Source: Strongylocentrotus droebachiensis
Taxonomy: Eukaryota > Echinodermata > Echinoidea > Camarodonta > Strongylocentrotidae
Reading direction: 5' to 3'
DNA: 64,000 nt
Assembly: GCA_035222895.1 (NCBI GenBank)
Contig: JAVYIG010000689.1
Coordinates: forward strand, 288,501 to 352,500
Of the stretch, positions 31,057 to 41,889 are shown piece by piece (positions within the stretch are counted from its first letter, which is position 1; each line of letters begins with the position of its first letter). Below the pieces are notes generated by a model. It ran no database searches and had not been told where the DNA came from. It saw only the letters and a program-made list of their open reading frames with translations. Position numbers and translations under genes: made by a program.

Positions 31057-33277
31057 CTGCATTGGAGAGAATGAAAGATAGAGAGAGTGAAGGAAGAGAG
31101 GAGAGAGTGAGGGATATAGACAGAGAGAGAGTGAAGGAAGAGAGGAGAGAGTGAGGGATATAGACAGAGAGAGAGTGAAGGAAGAGAGGAGAGAGTGAGG
31201 GATATAGAAAGAGGGAGAGTGAAGGAAGAGAGGAGAGAGTGAGGGATATAGACAGAGAGAGAGTGAAGGAAGAGAGGAGAGAGTGAGGGATATAGACAGA
31301 GAGAGAGTGAAGGAAGAGAGGAGAGAGTGAGGGATATAGACAGAGAGAGAGTGAAGGAAGAGAGGAGAGAGTGAGGGATATAGACAGAGAGAGAGTGAAG
31401 GAAGAGAGGAGAGAGTGAGGGATATAGACAGAGAGAGAGTGAAGGAAGAGAGGAGAGAGTGAGGGATATAGACAGAGAGAGAGTGAAGGAAGAGAGGAGA
31501 GAGAGAGTGAAGGAAGAGAGGAGAGAGTGAGGGATATAGACAGAGAGAGAGTGAAGGAAGAGAGGAGAGAGTGAGGGATATAGACAGAGAGAGAGTGAAG
31601 GAAGAGAGGAGAGAGTGAGGGATATAGACAGAGAGAGAGTGAAGGAAGAGAGGAGAGAGTGAGGGATATAGACAGAGAGAGAGTGAAGGAAGAGAGGAGA
31701 GAGTGAGGGATATAGACAGAGAGAGAGTGAAGGAAGAGAGGAGAGAGTGAGGGATATAGACAGAGAGAGAGTGAAGGAAGAGAGGAGAGAGTGAGGGATA
31801 TAGACAGAGAGAGAGTGAAGGAAGAGAGGAGAGAGTGAGGGATATAGACAGAGAGAGAGTGAAGGAAGAGAGGAGAGAGAGAGTGAAGGAAGAGAGGAGA
31901 GAGTGAGGGATATAGACAGAGAGAGAGTGAAGGAAGAGAGGAGAGAGTGAGGGATATAGACAGAGAGAGAGTGAAGGAAGAGAGGAGAGAGTGAGGGATA
32001 TAGACAGAGAGAGAGTGAAGGAAGAGAGGAGAGAGTGAGGGATATAGACAGAGAGAGAGTGAAGGAAGAGAGGAGAGAGTGAGGGATATAGACAGAGAGA
32101 GAGTGAAGGAAGAGAGGAGAGAGTGAGGGATATAGACAGAGAGAGAGTGAAGGAAGAGAGGAGAGAGTGAGGGATATAGACAGAGAGAGAGTGAAGGAAG
32201 AGAGGAGAGAGTGAGGGATATAGACAGAGAGAGAGTGAAGGAAGAGAGGAGAGAGTGAGGGATATAGACAGAGAGAGAGTGAAGGAAGAGAGGAGAGAGT
32301 GAGGGATATAGACAGAGAGAGAGTGAAGGAAGAGAGGAGAGAGAGAGTGAAGGAAGAGAGGAGAGAGTGAGGGATATAGACAGAGAGAGAGTGAAGGAAG
32401 AGAGGAGAGAGTGAGGGATATAGACAGAGAGAGAGTGAAGGAAGAGAGGAGAGAGTGAGGGATATAGACAGAGAGAGAGTGAAGGAAGAGAGGAGAGAGT
32501 GAGGGATATAGACAGAGAGAGAGTGAAGGAAGAGAGGAGAGAGTGAGGGATATAGACAGAGAGAGAGTGAAGGAAGAGAGGAGAGAGTGAGGGATATAGA
32601 CAGAGAGAGAGTGAAGGAAGAGAGGAGAGAGTGAGGGATATAGACAGAGAGAGAGTGAAGGAAGAGAGGAGAGAGTGAGGGATATAGACAGAGAGAGAGT
32701 GAAGGAAGAGAGGAGAGAGTGAGGGATATAGAAAGAGGGAGAGAGAAATTAGAGGAAGAGAGAGAGGGTGAGGGATATAGAGAGATAAAGAGGGAGAGAG
32801 AGAGTGAATAATATAGAGAGAGGGTGAGGGATATAGAGAGATAAAGAGGGAGAGAGAGAGTGAATAATATAGAGAGGGAGTGAGGGGTATAGAGGGAGAG
32901 AGAAAGAAGAGAGGAGAGAGTGAGAGAGGGAGAGAGAGAGGAGGGATAGGAGAGAGAAAGAGAATTGATGATTTGGAAATGAATTTTGTCAGGGGAAAGA
33001 GGAATGAGAGGGAAAGAAAGAGGAATGAGAGAGAAGGAAAGAAAGTGAGGAATAGAGAATATGGGGACAGAGTGAAACAGAAAGAGAGAGGGAGAGATAC
33101 CGAATAGAATTGGTGCTGGATTACAATTACAAGTAAAATCATAAAGTTTTTGACATAATAAGATAAGTTTCTATTGGTATAAAGAAGAATGAAATCACAA
33201 TGTGAGACTATACATGTAGTTTGTATAATAGAAGAATACATTAGAAATGAGCATAACAAATAAAAGAGAAGATGAGG

Positions 33278-33312
<35 letters not shown>

Positions 33313-36300
33313 CTGAGACAGACAGACAGGGAGAGAGAGAAAGAGACTGACAGACAGGGAGAAAGAGAGACAGAGAGAATCAGACAGACAGGGAGAGAGA
33401 CAGAGAGAGACAGAAGAGGCAGACAGACGGAGAAAAACAGAAAGACAGATAATCAGACAGACAGGGAGAAAGAGAGAAAGATGGACAGGGACAGACAGGG
33501 GGAGAGAAACAGAGACAGAGAAGATTAAGACTAAAATACCATAGAGAGAGAGAGAGGATGGGTGAACACAATGATGAACAAACCTTTTGATTTTCCTCCA
33601 AACTTGCCATTGGTATTACTGGGTATGGATGGGGATGACAGCGCCTGGATGGTTGGCGTAACCCTATGCAGAACAGCGACCTCTGTTGGTGAAGTATTTT
33701 TAACAGTCCACTGGGGGTCACAGAGGTCGTGGAAGCGTTGGTTAGCTGGCCATCTTGTAGGCTGTATAAAGATGAAATGTGACAAAGTGGCCATTTTAAA
33801 GGTACGTTTCAATTTCTACAATAAACCCCACTGCACACTACACAATACATTTTCAAAGAAATTGCAATTGTGGTAAATTGGAAATCTAATCAAACATCAT
33901 TCTAAATGATAAGAAGATCATTTTAAATATCATTCTAACTAATAAAAAGAATATTAGCAACCAGGATATTAGTACATGTATAAGTAAGAGATATGAGATT
34001 TATTCTTTTCATTGGTTCTACTTTAATCTTTCAAGTGAGTATTAACGACTTTTACACACGCTCTAAAAACATGTACAAGCGACAGATATGAGACTCATTA
34101 CTTTCATTTATTCTATTTTGAACTTTCAAGTGAGTGACCTATTTCTCGAGGACCTTTCACTATTTATCAACCAGTCTAATTTATTATTGAGAATGAATCC
34201 TTTCCAGGCACTTAATTCCCAGAAATTAGCACGTTCAGAGGCGTGGGTTATTTATAGTTCCTTTAAAGGTAATACAAAGTTTTGGGAAATTTTGAAAATT
34301 AGGTGGATAATGAATCTTTACAATTTTGATATATTTTGGATGCCCCTGTGGATGTATTATAAGCACTAAAAAAATTAACCCCGAAAACACTTCTGTTTTC
34401 GAGAAAAATTGAATATAAAAATTTACCGGTGCTCCCGGTAAATTTTGGTAAATTTCAAATAGCGCCTACGGACGTACAATGGTAGCTGCGACCATGAAAA
34501 TCTCAGAATATGTAGTTGTGATATATAATTTCCAAACGGGAATAGCTAATCTGTCGATTTTAGTCAAGAAACATTGTTTCATAGCTAAATTGATATTGTG
34601 ACCTTGAGAGGGAGCTATACAACATAAAGAGTTTATTATTTATAATTTCATAAATTTAGACTCAATTTCAACCGGGACAACGATCAATGTATATTGTAGG
34701 AACGCATAAGCTTCCAATATGTTCATTTGAACCAAATTCATGACCCCATACCAAAACTTTGTAATACCTTTAATATGTTACTATATTCACATTATGAATT
34801 TTTTTAACTTTAGACTCTACCCCGATCATCCCCTTTATCTCTGTCTTTCTGTTGCTCAAAATTCAATGTTAATTCATATGCCTGGCATCCTCTCTTCTTC
34901 TATTAAAATTCCTTTCTCTTACATTTTTAAATCTTATCTTTCCCTTCCTCTTCAAGTGAACCTTGATGTCTTTTTTCACATCTGTATCAATTGTCCAAAA
35001 ATGTCCCTCTTTCCTTTTCTCTCTCTCTCTGTTTATTATAAAAAAAATCGTTAATTTCTTTCCGCTTTTCATGAAATGATTGTAACATAAGATTTCTTTT
35101 TGATAGATGAAGGTTATATCTTCTAAGAACTTCAAATTCAAATTTCAAATTAAATTTGTATTTATTTCACTCGATAAAAAGAATGAACATAATATGTGTG
35201 CAATGTACATCATTCAAGTTTACAGTAAAATTAACCAAAACAAAACAATTCAAAACAAATTATATAATACACACAAAATTACAAGATAAAGAATATAGGA
35301 CCAGTGGGGACCGTAGTAAAAGATTGAAAATCTTAGTTGTGCTGGCTCAATCAAGAAGAAGTGGAAGAAGAAGAATTAAGAAGAAGAGAGGAAATATATA
35401 ATTCAAGATAAGTTGTTCTTCTCTCCTTCTTTCAATCTCTTTCCTTTAAATTTCCATTCTGTCCTTTTTTCAGGTTTATTTTATTTCTCTTAATAGGCCT
35501 ACTGTCTAGAGAGTAATATGATGCAAATTATTTGCTTTACATTGTATGTTTCATACTACTCATAAATACAATCAGCATCCATATTAATAATTGCGCTACT
35601 AATATCCATGTTAACATTTGAAACATCATCACTGATTCTAACAAATAATACACTTACTCTTTTATGTTCATGCTCTTGATCCTTATTCAAATCAGGATGG
35701 CTCCCGTGGTTACACTTCTCCCTCGCTTTAGTGATGCGGTTGATAGTGGGTTTGCGCCTTGGATGAGTGGGCGTCGCCTTGGTAGTGGTGGTGGGCGTCG
35801 ACTTACTGCTGGTGGGCGTATCCATTGACTTGTGGGTGGTTCCTACAGGGAATGCATCAATACGCCCCAGACTAACCTTGGCCAAGGGGTGGGGCACTGG
35901 GGAGGAGGAGCATCTGGTGTTGGTGGTAGCGGGCGTGGTGGCGACAGCAGGGGTGGAGCTGGAGCGAGGGCGCTGTTCGTTGAGTTTCCGATAGGTGTAG
36001 CCGTCCCTGATCCCCCACAATCAATCATGAAGACAATTATAAAATGAAAATGTTGTTGATGTGTCATCACAGACGAATATAAATCAATACAACAAAAGCA
36101 GTTTTAAAATCATTTTTTCATTTGTTGATATTTTAATTTATGGTGTAAGTTTCCTATCAAATCTGTTCCATAACGAGGGAATAATTTTTTATTTGCTAAG
36201 GGATGCCAATACACATTTAGGAACGGACCAAAGAAAAAATGTTGCCAGAGGGTTTGTCCTGGAACCTGTTCTTCACTCCTATCTCATAGCAATTAAATGA

Positions 36301-39300
36301 AGATGTAACTTGTAATTATCCATACTTACCGGTACATGTATACCTCTATTAAATTATTAGTACAACTATAATTTGAAAAAATAGTCCTACTCTTTACCTG
36401 TAATTAGCGGCATAGTGATTAGCATCCTGAGTTGGCCCATGCCTGAAATTCACATTGACGGCTTCAGCTGTAGCAGAATGCTGCTCGATAGTAGACGTTG
36501 AACCAACAATATCCTCTTGCCGGTCCGAAACCGTGCCCGAACTAGCCGGGCGCACTGACCCTCTTATCAGGAACGACGTCCGAGACGTGGCCGGACTCTC
36601 GGTCCCGGCGACATGACACGACTTGACCTTCGTGGCAGACATTTGACCGAAGCGGTGGAGGCTGGAGGTGGATTTTTTTGCGGAGAGCGTGCTGGACGGG
36701 GTGTGGAGGTTTGTGAGTTTGGCGGATTTGCTGATGAGCTGGGGGTTGTCGTTGTATGAAGTGAGGTAGAGCGAGTTGGACCGGTCCAAGCGGGCCTTAG
36801 GATCATCGGGCAGGCCGTACAGGATGGGTTTGTCATGAATCAAGGAACAAAGCTTCCACCCCCTGAACATCTACAGAAGGAAAGAAATAAAAGTGATCAC
36901 AATAGAAACTTTTGCATTTTGTGCATGTACACATTTGCCCATAGAGTTGGAATACATTTTATGGGTTTTAGTTAAACCCGGGTTAAAGTCTAGTCTAAAT
37001 TTAAACCCAGGTTTAAAGTTAAACTAGACTTCAGAATATTAGGCATAAAGTTTATACTTCTCAGAACTTAATGGATCAATCTGAATAGTCATAGAGATTG
37101 ATTGATAACGTTCTAAGACATACATTTTATTGTTCAAAAGTTAACAATATTAATCGTTCCATCAAAAGAGTTAATAAAATTTATTAAAACTTGATGGCCA
37201 ATAGTGTATATACTGTATATTTAGGTGCTAGATAGTGAAAGGCAATGAACTGAAAAATAATTCTAATTTCAGTAAAAATATCAAGAAAGAGGGCTTCCAT
37301 ATTCACCCTAACAAAATTTGATACCGGGCCCTGTTTCACAAAACAAATGCTTAAGTTTTCTACAACAAATTAGTCCTCAGCCAATCAAATGCCAGGCTTT
37401 CAGTAGCTTATAACAGTTACTGTAACTTGTTTGTTGATAACATTTTTTATGAAACGGGGCTCTGGTTCATCTTCAGAAGATGTAAACCTATTAATTTCTG
37501 AATCTGAAGCATTTTTGTCAGAATTGAAGCTGGATCTTGCATCAACTTTCTACCTGCTATTATATTGTAACTGACTATAATGTACATGCTTATGATTCAA
37601 AGATTTTACATTGTCTAAGAGAACCGAGATATCGACTAGCCAAGTCTACAATAACTTCCATGTATTTTTAGTACTTTCATGTCGTCAATGCTTTGATTTA
37701 TTTCTTGGATAGGCTAATGTTATTGGAAAAAGTCCCATTTATCAGAGGTATTTGAATACTGGCACCCTGTTTATAAGTAGGCTAGCACTATACCTTTACA
37801 AAAGATATAGAAAACTATGTCATCTTCATAAGATATTAACATGTTCATCCACCTCAGAATCATTAATAATTAATTTGTATATACATGTATGCCCTAGTCA
37901 ACATAATTTTTTTGAAGAGGTATTTGGAAACAGTGACCCTACATAAAAGGCTGAAACTAGATAGAGAGAACTTAGCAATCTTCTTTAGATATGGACGTAT
38001 TTATTCAACATTTTTCCTTAGACAAACTATTTCCTTGAATAAGCTTGGCCATTTAAAGGGTATTTAATTTGAAAAAATATGTCTTACATCTACATTAAAA
38101 ATTGAGCAAGACCAAGATACTGTTCATGTTATGTACATATGTTATCCTCTTTAAAGATATTGACATACTATTCCATGCATGCATTAAGAGGTTGCTAGGA
38201 CATAATAAAATATTGCACAAGGTTCATCCTTTAGAAGAGATATACATGTACATATTTATACAATTTGTGCCCTACACAAAATGAAGCTGGTACTTTTAAA
38301 AAGCAAAAGATAGCTATACATACATGTACATGTAAATATGATTTATTCTTTACATAATTAATGTTTTATTGAACTTTATTGATCAATCTCTACAACCCAT
38401 GAGAATGATCAACAAAGTAAAAAAGACATATACTTTATTTATCAACTTCAAGAACAACCCATATTGTCACATTCACTTCATGTGAATAAGCAAGCAAAAC
38501 AAATCCAACTATCCCAGCACTCAAGATAATAAGTCAAACCTGCTTAGAAAGACCACCTGTCTATAAAAACACATTTTTGTTTCCTTTGAAAGTGGTTTCT
38601 CATTGAAACTTGTAGTAAAGGAGCCTGTACACAAAGACTATCTGCCTATATAGACCACTTTTTATGTTTCCCTTGAGTGGACTTTATACATTGGAATCTC
38701 TACATGTATATAAAGACCACTCAAGGGAAACATGAAAAATGGTCTTTATAGGCAGATAGTCTTTATACAAAGGTGGTCGCTGTATACAGGTTTCACTCTA
38801 CTTTAAATACTTACTCTTGTGAATTTATCCCCTCGTTTGAGAATTTTAAAAATCTCCTGTAAAGACATGCTCCTGGTGGATCCATCTTCTCCTTGTCTCC
38901 TCTTGGTGGAGCTCCCTGTAAAAGTAACAATCAGAGTTGGTAAAAATTAACTATTCATTGACATTTGATATTGTACAACACTTTACAAATGAGTTTCATT
39001 TTCCATGTTATATTGCACACATCATTTGATATTAATTTTATGTAAGAATTTTGTTCATGTTTTGATTGAGTTGAATAATACATTTGCCTGAACTACATGT
39101 ATATATTATTGGAGGGTACTGCTGCATGTATATCAATTTAATTATTTTTTCATATTTTCTGTTATCAATAATTTTTGTGTTAGATTTGATCATTACTGAA
39201 ATATGCAACTTGAAAGGTTACAACTCACATATCAGGTTCAATTTGCATTCACCCCCCCCCCCCCCTGTCTGCTAAAAAGAAAGCATGTGTATGCTTGTAA

Positions 39301-40646
39301 GTAAACAACCAGGGGGCCCACTGCTTTAAGGCCATGTAAAATTGATTTCATGTTGATCGTCCCCGCCCGCTTCCTTTTTGGGGGCCGCCTCCTATTTTTC
39401 GTTATTTGTTATTTATTTATTTATTTTTTTTTTGAAATTTTTTTGAAATTTTTTTTTTTTTTTTTTTTTTTGAAAGAAAAAAAAACATGAAAAACACTGC
39501 TTAAATGGCTCTATTTCTGATTTAAAAAAAAAAAAATTGTCGGCGGCCATCTTGAAAAAAAATAGCCTCGACTGTCAGGGAAAATGTACCGAGCGGCCAT
39601 TTTGAGCGGCCATTTTGAGCGGCCATTTTGAAATATCAAATATCAAATAACATGGTACACCCTCCTCCTCTTTTTCAAAAAATCCGGACGATCAACATGT
39701 AATCAATTTTACATGGCCTAAGTCCTCTCTGGGAACTTGGTAATGAGGATCAATGCCTTACCAAAGGGCAAAAGGGCATCAACTAGGTTTTGATCCCAGG
39801 ACCTAGCCGCTAAAAGACCACTGCTCTACTACTAAACCATCGTGCCTCCTCTATCTAATTGGACCTTGTGCTAAAGTTATCTAAAAGGACTACTTCTGAA
39901 GTTTTTTTTTTTTTTTTTAGATTTATCAAGATACACTAATGACATACATGTACAAACTTTATACTAATGATAGCGGAGGTGGCATTTTGTACCAAATGGA
40001 GAGTGGCAGATATATGGATTAATGACAGTATTACCTTTCAAGTCTCCTTCTAAACATGTCTTGCTTTTGCCTGTGAACCAAAGTGAAGGAAGAAGTCATT
40101 GTTAATTTAACCTCACAAAGAAATCATCTAAATCATTAACAACAACAAAATAATTAAAAGCAAAACAAAGAAGAAGTTACAAGTACTGTAGATCTATTAT
40201 GAAGTAACATAAACAAAGCAAGGTAAATCAAGCTGTGTTATTTGGCCTTGAAATTCAGAGCAATCCTCATTTAAAACAAACTTTCAAGAGTTGAAAATGA
40301 AGTTTAAAGTACTTTTCTTTCTTCATTAGTAAATTGTTATGACTGTATTGCAGGGAATAAATTTACAATGAAGAAACCACATTGCTCCAGGAACACAAAA
40401 GTGGATCTAGTTTAAATCTGCATACTTGAGTCAAAACAAGGGAAGGAAAGTTTTTTAAAGGTCTGGCCTACAAGTTACACACAAACCTGTTTTAGGTACG
40501 ACTCGGTTCCTGATTTCTGCAATAAACTCAGGTTTGACCTTTACCCTCTCATCACTGGCAAACGAGAGCTGCTTGAGGGAGCTCTCCTCTATCAACGACT
40601 TGTAACGACAGGGAATGTGGTCACCGATGAAGCTGGAGTACTGCAT
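30968..40646 (-). CDS. Uncharacterised seven-coding-exon gene, 461 aa
   Basis: Join, read on the minus strand: 40487-40646, 40035-40070, 38815-38915, 36398-36870, 35658-36006, 33584-33761, 30968-31056. Total 1386 nt including TGA. Every junction is GT-AG and all six intron phases (1, 1, 0, 2, 0, 1) agree without forcing, which is very unlikely by chance. The N-terminal third holds the most ordered-looking sequence: FIGDHIPCRYKSLIEE and SLQEIFKILKRGDKFTRMF followed by RGWKLCSL. The middle (about residues 150-370) is Ser/Thr/Pro/Lys-rich and probably disordered, with a Thr-rich run in exon 6. The short C-terminus is DWPYPFELHI followed by a basic tail. No signal peptide or membrane segment seen. 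I do not recognise the family, so function is unknown. A 5' UTR exon ends at 41295 and supplies an in-frame upstream stop. The introns are full of transposons, and the last one is a giant purine tract. Confidence 0.85.
31060..32745 (+). repeat. 44-bp purine minisatellite, 36 units
   Basis: GGGATATA occurs 36 times between 31111 and 32723. The spacing is 44 bp except for three 68-bp intervals (starting 31463, 31839 and 32303) in which a 24-bp segment GAGAGAGTGAAGGAAGAGAG plus GAGA is duplicated. Units are almost identical apart from edge units carrying GATATAGAAAGAGGGAGAG. A 763-codon open frame on the minus strand arises because the unit lacks stops in the three minus-strand frames. It is an artefact, although its first part includes real exon 8 in reverse order. 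Confidence 0.95.
32746..33545 (+). repeat. Further purine-rich low-complexity sequence in the last intron
   Basis: 32746-33110 and 33279-33545 are GAGA/GACAGACAG-rich, with an AT-rich gap (33110-33275) between. Together with 31060-32745 most of the 2527-bp intron has purines on one strand. Confidence 0.9.
33584..33761 (-). CDS. Unknown gene, exon 7
   Basis: Acceptor ACATTTCATCTTTATACAG, donor CAAAAG|GTTTGT. It reads PTRWPANQRFHDLCDPQWTV and ends GKFGGKSK. Phase 0 to 1. Open frames on the plus strand also cross this block but lack matching splice context. Confidence 0.8.
33762..35657. other. Intron 6 of the minus-strand gene
   Basis: AT-rich. ACATGTACAAGCGACAGATA-like and TGAGATTTATTCTTTTCATT-like segments are duplicated at 33973-34055 and 34070-34140. 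No exon seen inside. Confidence 0.6.
35658..36006 (-). CDS. Unknown gene, exon 6
   Basis: Acceptor ATTGTGGGGGATCAG, donor AAAAGA|GTAAGTGT. It reads DGYTYRKLNEQRPRSSS, then Thr/Pro-rich low complexity, then a charged NKDQEHEHKR end. Phase 2 to 0. GC content is markedly higher than in its introns. Confidence 0.85.
36398..36870 (-). CDS. Unknown gene, exon 5 (largest, 473 nt)
   Basis: Acceptor TTTCTTTCCTTCTGTAG, donor TACAG|GTAAAG. It opens MFRGWKLCSLIHDKPILYGL and becomes Ser/Thr-rich with NSLYLTSYNDNPQL and SLHRFGQMSATKVKS. Codon use and composition differ clearly from the AT-rich flanks. Phase 0 to 2. Confidence 0.88.
36985..37032. repeat. Imperfect palindrome in intron 4
   Basis: AAGTCTAGT ... 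TAAACC-CA-GGTTTA ... ACTAGACTT forms a hairpin. A neighbouring AAACCCGGGTT (36975) suggests a repeat end. Confidence 0.6.
37326..37462. mobile_element. GGGCCC-GTTTCA MITE (copy 1)
   Basis: The ends GGGCCCTGTTTCACAAAA and TTTATGAAACGGGGCTC are inverted. The internal AGCTTATAACAGTTACTGTA is shared with the copies at 44226, 44581 and 56460. Confidence 0.8.
38536..38795. mobile_element. Foldback MITE in intron 4
   Basis: The outer ends AAACCTGCTT...GACCACC and GGTGGTCGCTGTATACAGGT, plus TT, are inverted. A second inverted pair inside reads AGACTATCTGCCTATATAGA / its complement, with ATGTTTCCCTTGAGTGG mirrored across the centre near 38690. Confidence 0.8.
38815..38915 (-). CDS. Unknown gene, exon 4
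   Basis: Acceptor TTGTTACTTTTACAG, near-consensus donor ACAAGA|GTAAGTA. It encodes SSTKRRQGEDGSTRSMSLQE and continues to the KRGDKFTR end. Phase 1 to 0. Confidence 0.85.
39285..39855 (-). mobile_element. SINE interrupted by a MITE
   Basis: Same family as 25760-25940: the tail-side GCTTGTAAGTAAACAACCAG lies at 39293, and the head-side CTTACCAAAGGGCAAAAG and tRNA-like segment lie at 39755-39850. The two parts are separated by the 389-bp insertion at 39330-39718. Confidence 0.85.
39330..39718. mobile_element. PIF/Harbinger-like MITE inserted in the SINE
   Basis: The termini GGCCATGTAAAATTGATTTC and GATCAACATG, with inverse counterparts at 39686-39718, form ~33-bp inverted repeats. A 3-bp TAA duplication (39327-39329, 39719-39721) flanks it. 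Removing it restores the SINE reading GCTTTAA-GTCCTCTCTG. TWA 3-bp duplications are typical of PIF/Harbinger. The interior has T-runs and three GAGCGGCCATTTT-type repeats (39594-39635). Confidence 0.85.
40035..40070 (-). CDS. Unknown gene, exon 3 (36 nt)
   Basis: Acceptor CACTTTGGTTCACAG, donor GAAAG|GTAATA. The microexon reads KSKTCLEGDLK in the phase demanded by exons 2 and 4 (phase 1 on both sides). It can be skipped without a frame change. Confidence 0.8.
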
Positions 40647-40651
40647 GCTCA
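40487..40651 (-). CDS. Unknown gene, exon 2 (start codon)
   Basis: Acceptor TCTCTGACCTGCACCAG before 40651; donor ACAG|GTTTGT at 40487. Start ATG at 40644-40646. When spliced to the UTR exon at 41295, an in-frame TAG (41317-41319) lies upstream, so translation should begin here. It encodes residues 1-53 and the first base of codon 54. Confidence 0.8.
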
Positions 40652-40659
40652 CTGGTGCA

Positions 40660-41250
40660 GGTCAGAGAAAAGAAAAGATAAAGAAAATCTTCTTAAATTG
40701 TTATTAAATTTGATTGTTAAACTTCCAAGGCCAAAGAGTAAAGACTAGATCCTAGCCCAAGCATTTCTAATTTCAACAGTAAGATTGCCACATGGTCTAC
40801 AATTAAGTTTGACTTAGAATCTAGTCTAGGCCTAGACTAATTGACCCTTGACTTGAGTTGAGATCTTATTCTTCTTGGAAGGGGAAAAAAGGAGACTCTG
40901 CAGTTTAACAAAGCTACACGAGAGTCAACCAAGGAATTTTTCTGATGGCATGTACAGGGTGAGAGAAAAAAAGAAAATATAAAGAGAATCAAAATTTAAT
41001 TGAATTAACTTTCATCAGTTAGAGTTGAGCCAAAGACTAGACTCTACTCTAGATAGTCTACTCATCATGGTCCTAGCCCAAGGTCAATCATTTCTAATTT
41101 CAACAGTTAGAGTAGTCTAGACCACAGTGTCTATATTTGACTTGACTCTTGAATGAAGGAAAGGAAGAAAACTTTGCCCAAAAAGAAAGGAGAAAGGAGT
41201 TTAACAAAGTTTCATGAAAGTCCACCAAGTCCGACCAAGGTTAATTTTAA
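40660..41250. repeat. ~295-bp tandem duplication in the first intron
   Basis: 40660-40940 and 40957-41250 share GAGAGAAAA...AAAGA, AAGACTAGA, CCTAGCCCAAG, CATTTCTAATTTCAACAGT, TTTGACTT and GTTTAACAAAG in order. The duplicated unit includes the pyrimidine tract (minus strand) next to the exon 2 acceptor. Confidence 0.75.
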
Positions 41251-41294
41251 ACTTAAAAACAATAAACTTTAAAGAGAATTGCGAAGGTCCTCAC

Positions 41295-41846
41295 CAATGT
41301 TATTTAGAGGTCTAGACTATGCCCGTATGCGATGAGAATTAAACGAAAAGTTGAATGTCGAGTGTATGAATCAAAAGTTTTAGTTTTGTAGAAGCAATAC
41401 AAGTCAACAAAGTTACCAGTTCACTAGTCTAAACACTTGCGACGTTTTCTTGTTGTGTTGTTGCAAAAGTATTGCGACATAATACAACCGAGGGGCCGAC
41501 CTCACGTGAACTTACTCTAGTATAATTATGTCAACAATGATACTTAACAACCAATGAAATTCCTTCTTAGACGGAAAAAGTTTTGCCATTGAAATTTATT
41601 CACATTTCACCGCACTTGAACCAATGAAAATGGGCGTAACATTCGTCGCTCTAATAATATCACTTGGACTGGTGAATTATCGACAGGGGTGGAGACTTCA
41701 TTGTATGAGCGTAAGGCTTTTGCAAGTAAAGGGCTGCCCTGGTATCGGTAATGTTGGCCCATAGAGTTTGTGTATAATTCATTGAGGGTCGATAGCAGGA
41801 ATCGTCGGCATATTGAGGGCGAGTACAGAAAATCCTGGAAGGCGAG
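41295..41846. promoter_or_regulatory. Putative bidirectional promoter
   Basis: Lies between the minus-strand 5' UTR exon (donor ATTG|GTGAGG at 41294-41295) and the plus-strand start codon at 41847. It contains a CACGTG E-box at 41503-41508. No TATA box stands out on either side. Transcription start sites are not visible from sequence. Confidence 0.5.
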
Positions 41847-41889
41847 ATGTCGGATCGGGATAGTACGGAGGAACAGCCCCAGGGCCAAG
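41847..41889 (+). CDS. First coding exon of a divergent plus-strand gene
   Basis: ATG opens MSDRDSTEEQPQGQ and ends at donor CCAAG|GTAAAA, phase 1. The acidic, Gln-rich peptide and position head-to-head with the minus-strand gene support it. The next exon candidate (42853) fits the phase. Product unknown. Confidence 0.6.

Noticed and set aside
30968-33259. A 763-codon Leu/Ser/Pro-rich open frame on the minus strand
   Set aside because: It is produced by the stop-free 44-bp repeat (44 x 3 = 132 nt = 44 residues). Only its last ~29 codons are real, as exon 8 of the spliced gene.
33562-33876. 104-codon plus-strand frame over exon 7
   Set aside because: The minus strand has matching acceptor, donor and phases with five other exons. 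The plus frame is its shadow.
35767-36070. Val/Gly-rich plus-strand and Pro-rich minus-strand frames
   Set aside because: Alternate frames of exon 6, whose Thr/Pro-rich coding sequence leaves several frames open.
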